Assembly: GCF_900188275.1 (NCBI RefSeq) | Contig: NZ_FZNY01000004.1 | Coordinates: 205,603-269,602 of the forward strand | Reading direction: 5' to 3' | Length of the DNA stretch: 64,000 nt | Source: Dokdonia pacifica | Lineage (GTDB): Bacteria > Bacteroidota > Bacteroidia > Flavobacteriales > Flavobacteriaceae | Notes under the pieces: model-generated | The model's input: the letters and a program-made list of their open reading frames with translations, nothing else | Told to the model about the DNA's origin: nothing | The model's database searches: none | Position numbers and translations under genes: made by a program | In this document: piece after piece, positions 63,201-64,000 of the stretch | How the letters are laid out: the number at the start of each line of letters is the position of its first letter | How positions within the stretch are numbered: position 1 is the stretch's first letter

Positions 63201-64000
63201 ATTAGATATGGATGAGAGTCTATGTGCGTCAGGATTTATTTCACTAGGTCAAACCTTCTCAAGTACATCTGTCACAGGTTCTGTAGCTAATTTATTTGCT
63301 TTTAGTGGTGTAGATATTACTATTGATTATGAATTGCTAGGAAGTAATCCAGGAGTTACACCAGCTTGGAGTTCAGGAGTAACTAATGGTAGTTTTCCAG
63401 TAGGTCCAGACGGTCAAGTGTTTAATACACAGCCGGATAATACAAATTTTCCTAATGGCGATGTAGCGCAACATACATTAAACTTTACTAATGGTCCTGT
63501 CTTCGATTTGGAGTTTAAAATTGGAGGTATAGATAACCAAGATAGAGTAGATATTTTGGCTTTTAATGGAGGAGTAGCTGTTCCAGTTGTAATTGCAGAT
63601 GTAAATCTCGGGGCAGATCTTACACTTAATGATAATTCCGCTGTTAGTAGTGCTCCGGGCGCAAATGCACCATCTAATAGTATTCAAGTAACCATAGCAG
63701 GTCCAGTAGATCAAGTAATTTATACTACTGGAAAAGATAACGGAAATGCAGGAAATGTTACGATACAATTATACGAATTAACCTATTGTGTATTTTTAGA
63801 TACGGACGGTGATGGAGTACCAAATCAATTTGACTTAGACGCGGATAATGACGGTATTTATGATGTAGAAGAGAGTGGAGGTGTAGACGCTGATAATGAT
63901 GGTCAGGCAGATGATACCGATGGTGATAGTAGTAATAACAATGGTGTTCCAAATTCTGCCAACGGCGGTACTGGTAATCCACCAATAGATAGTGATCCTG
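60202..64000 (+). CDS. Giant secreted adhesin-like protein with Ca-binding repeats, 3' end outside window
   Basis: Open from the ATG at 60202 to the window end (about 1266 codons visible). Residues 1-80 are a basic, hydrophilic extension; a hydrophobic signal segment follows (YVLHILCCFIYISVNFLSA at 81-99), then QN. The rest is long beta-rich tandem modules resembling VCBS/cadherin-like or Ig-like repeats (TATITVDPVAATCDITAITA). TSP3-type calcium loops occur near 961 (DSDGDGVLDSMDICPG) and near 1200 (DTDGDGVPNQFDLDADNDGI). It is a surface adhesin or gliding/attachment protein, probably exported by T9SS. Start choice is uncertain because no internal ATG occurs before the signal segment. Confidence 0.85.
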   Translation, partial: MLRCLRIIFSGMHLLLEKTIANRISVNRVIRAKKQSTWQSIKKYSFLKDFVEVLSHFSYTNKQFSSTRRVSEVLSLRKNKYVLHILCCFIYISVNFLSAQNSLQPTNLQPTNNTFLYDQGCILSEDDIAYNLPLVNTYDRPFHIGQRTVTTVDLNGPLPGVDHAVTAQVGFIFPTVTIDNEINTSSGTLQSATITFSSSPTGTPAGVPDADDLIVIFDAAGTQLGSIGINQILGPVDIVYGSNTMRIQSIASGVYSVTDAFGAAILETNLESFIYNLRYAHNAVAGGGTEGNRYMIVEVTDADNTLSATSVINVQYFPSATDDINSIQANATMPVSGDLESNDIDLTAGDVLTIAEVNGVVAAVGNSFASTYGFITVQTDGSYDYNVDTSNIAVSGLRNGVSLTDIISYTIEDLNGNQDFGFITVTINGVDDLPVATNNINSVTVGGTTVVNGDVIFDDDGFGVDSGDRPLALFIWENQFSAPGGVFANLSGPVNGQSRTEPVTGVQVSFVSTDPDNIGIPNQNQVVYQTATNGGHTGYLGYAINASVNPSASTVLTMSFDEPVVNLSFTLSDIDWSQNDSWQDQMTVSGNLGGTPVDFIPQVSGSVVTVGADTFYGTGSVPAQDAHGNVVINYPTPVDQVSIAYNYGPDATAADNGGQIAAISDLIWQATGAPRVSEVDGMAGNVGMVYATTYGFITINGDGTYTYTLDLTNTDVMNLTTGMTLTDTIPYTLIDTVDNSGNTAMANVIITINGPAAIPCTTPSAITGLSDITIDEGDMTSFSAGGGTPGILTWAVTPTTGVTPNSGVGANTGNITFTTAGSYTITYTSTNDNDPLGCNTTETAMATATITVDPVAATCDITAITAISNNDCDSMSNQFTADVTVTFENPPATGTLELTGDGTASVAVGSLDTATSHTFNGISFTADGAAISLTAAFSDDAMCTFTEANAGTADATCLLDSDGDGVLDSMDICPGFDDAVDNDLDGVPDGCDQDDDNDGILDMDESLCASGFISLGQTFSSTSVTGSVANLFAFSGVDITIDYELLGSNPGVTPAWSSGVTNGSFPVGPDGQVFNTQPDNTNFPNGDVAQHTLNFTNGPVFDLEFKIGGIDNQDRVDILAFNGGVAVPVVIADVNLGADLTLNDNSAVSSAPGANAPSNSIQVTIAGPVDQVIYTTGKDNGNAGNVTIQLYELTYCVFLDTDGDGVPNQFDLDADNDGIYDVEESGGVDADNDGQADDTDGDSSNNNGVPNSANGGTGNPPIDSDP

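Overview
The window looks like a chromosome segment of a marine Flavobacteriaceae member (Bacteroidota). The reasons are AT-rich DNA, Bacteroidota-type promoters (TAnnTTTG at era), many Sec/lipobox proteins, Bacteroidota class I RiPP-like leader peptides, and a very large secreted adhesin with calcium-binding repeats. Genus cannot be read from the sequence alone. The intergenic DNA is crowded with short inverted repeats of several families, and a 14-16 bp palindrome (GCTTTCGCGAAAGC) recurs about every 6 kb in genes and between them.

Layout. 1-5.5 kb is a minus-strand sugar operon: GH109/Gfo-Idh-MocA protein, GHMP kinase, sugar-1-phosphate nucleotidyltransferase, sodium:solute symporter and one partial gene. 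It fits release, uptake and NDP-activation of an amino sugar. 5.6-11.4 kb holds single housekeeping and stress genes: transglutaminase-like protein, DUF1801 protein, KdsA, flavin reductase-like protein, methyltransferase, a Cys-rich lipoprotein and MsrA. 11.5-15.3 kb is a metal-handling cluster (HYC_CC_PP-like protein, beta-barrel protein, double HMA protein, NHL lipoprotein, HMA-MauE fusion), followed by an MtfA-like peptidase at 15.7 kb.

16.5-39.3 kb is the most unusual part. A gene-free 1.9 kb stretch with a cluster of hairpins leads into seven same-strand genes without signal peptides: 733, 1125, 177, 2152, 2081 and 377 aa products and an amidase. The 1125-aa protein ends in a nuclease-like domain and is followed by a small immunity-like gene. 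The 377-aa protein resembles phage-tail or contractile-injection accessory proteins, and the amidase resembles a phage endolysin. No sheath, tube, baseplate, capsid or recombinase gene is present. I interpret this as a toxin/immunity and surface-recognition cassette, probably of phage-tail or injection-system ancestry, delivered by machinery encoded elsewhere or by an undescribed route.

39.6-53.5 kb is mostly core: ECF sigma factor with a membrane partner, AhpD-like protein, CPA1 antiporter, two SpoU-type methyltransferases around era, a lipoprotein, a beta-helix protein and mutS. Between the beta-helix gene and mutS lie three tiny peptide genes, two of which look like RiPP precursors without nearby modifying enzymes. 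The 3' end of one SpoU gene is repeated in tandem, with hairpins whose stems differ in sequence yet remain perfectly paired.

53.6-64 kb carries tRNA-Gly and tRNA-Leu, then a signalling region: a LytTR regulator with a degenerate receiver, an Asp-repeat lipoprotein, a TPR histidine kinase and a NarL-type regulator. A 1.3 kb leader follows, and then the start of a giant adhesin that runs off the window. The same TACGG-N5-CCGTA operator-like site lies upstream of the LytTR gene and in the leader upstream of the adhesin.
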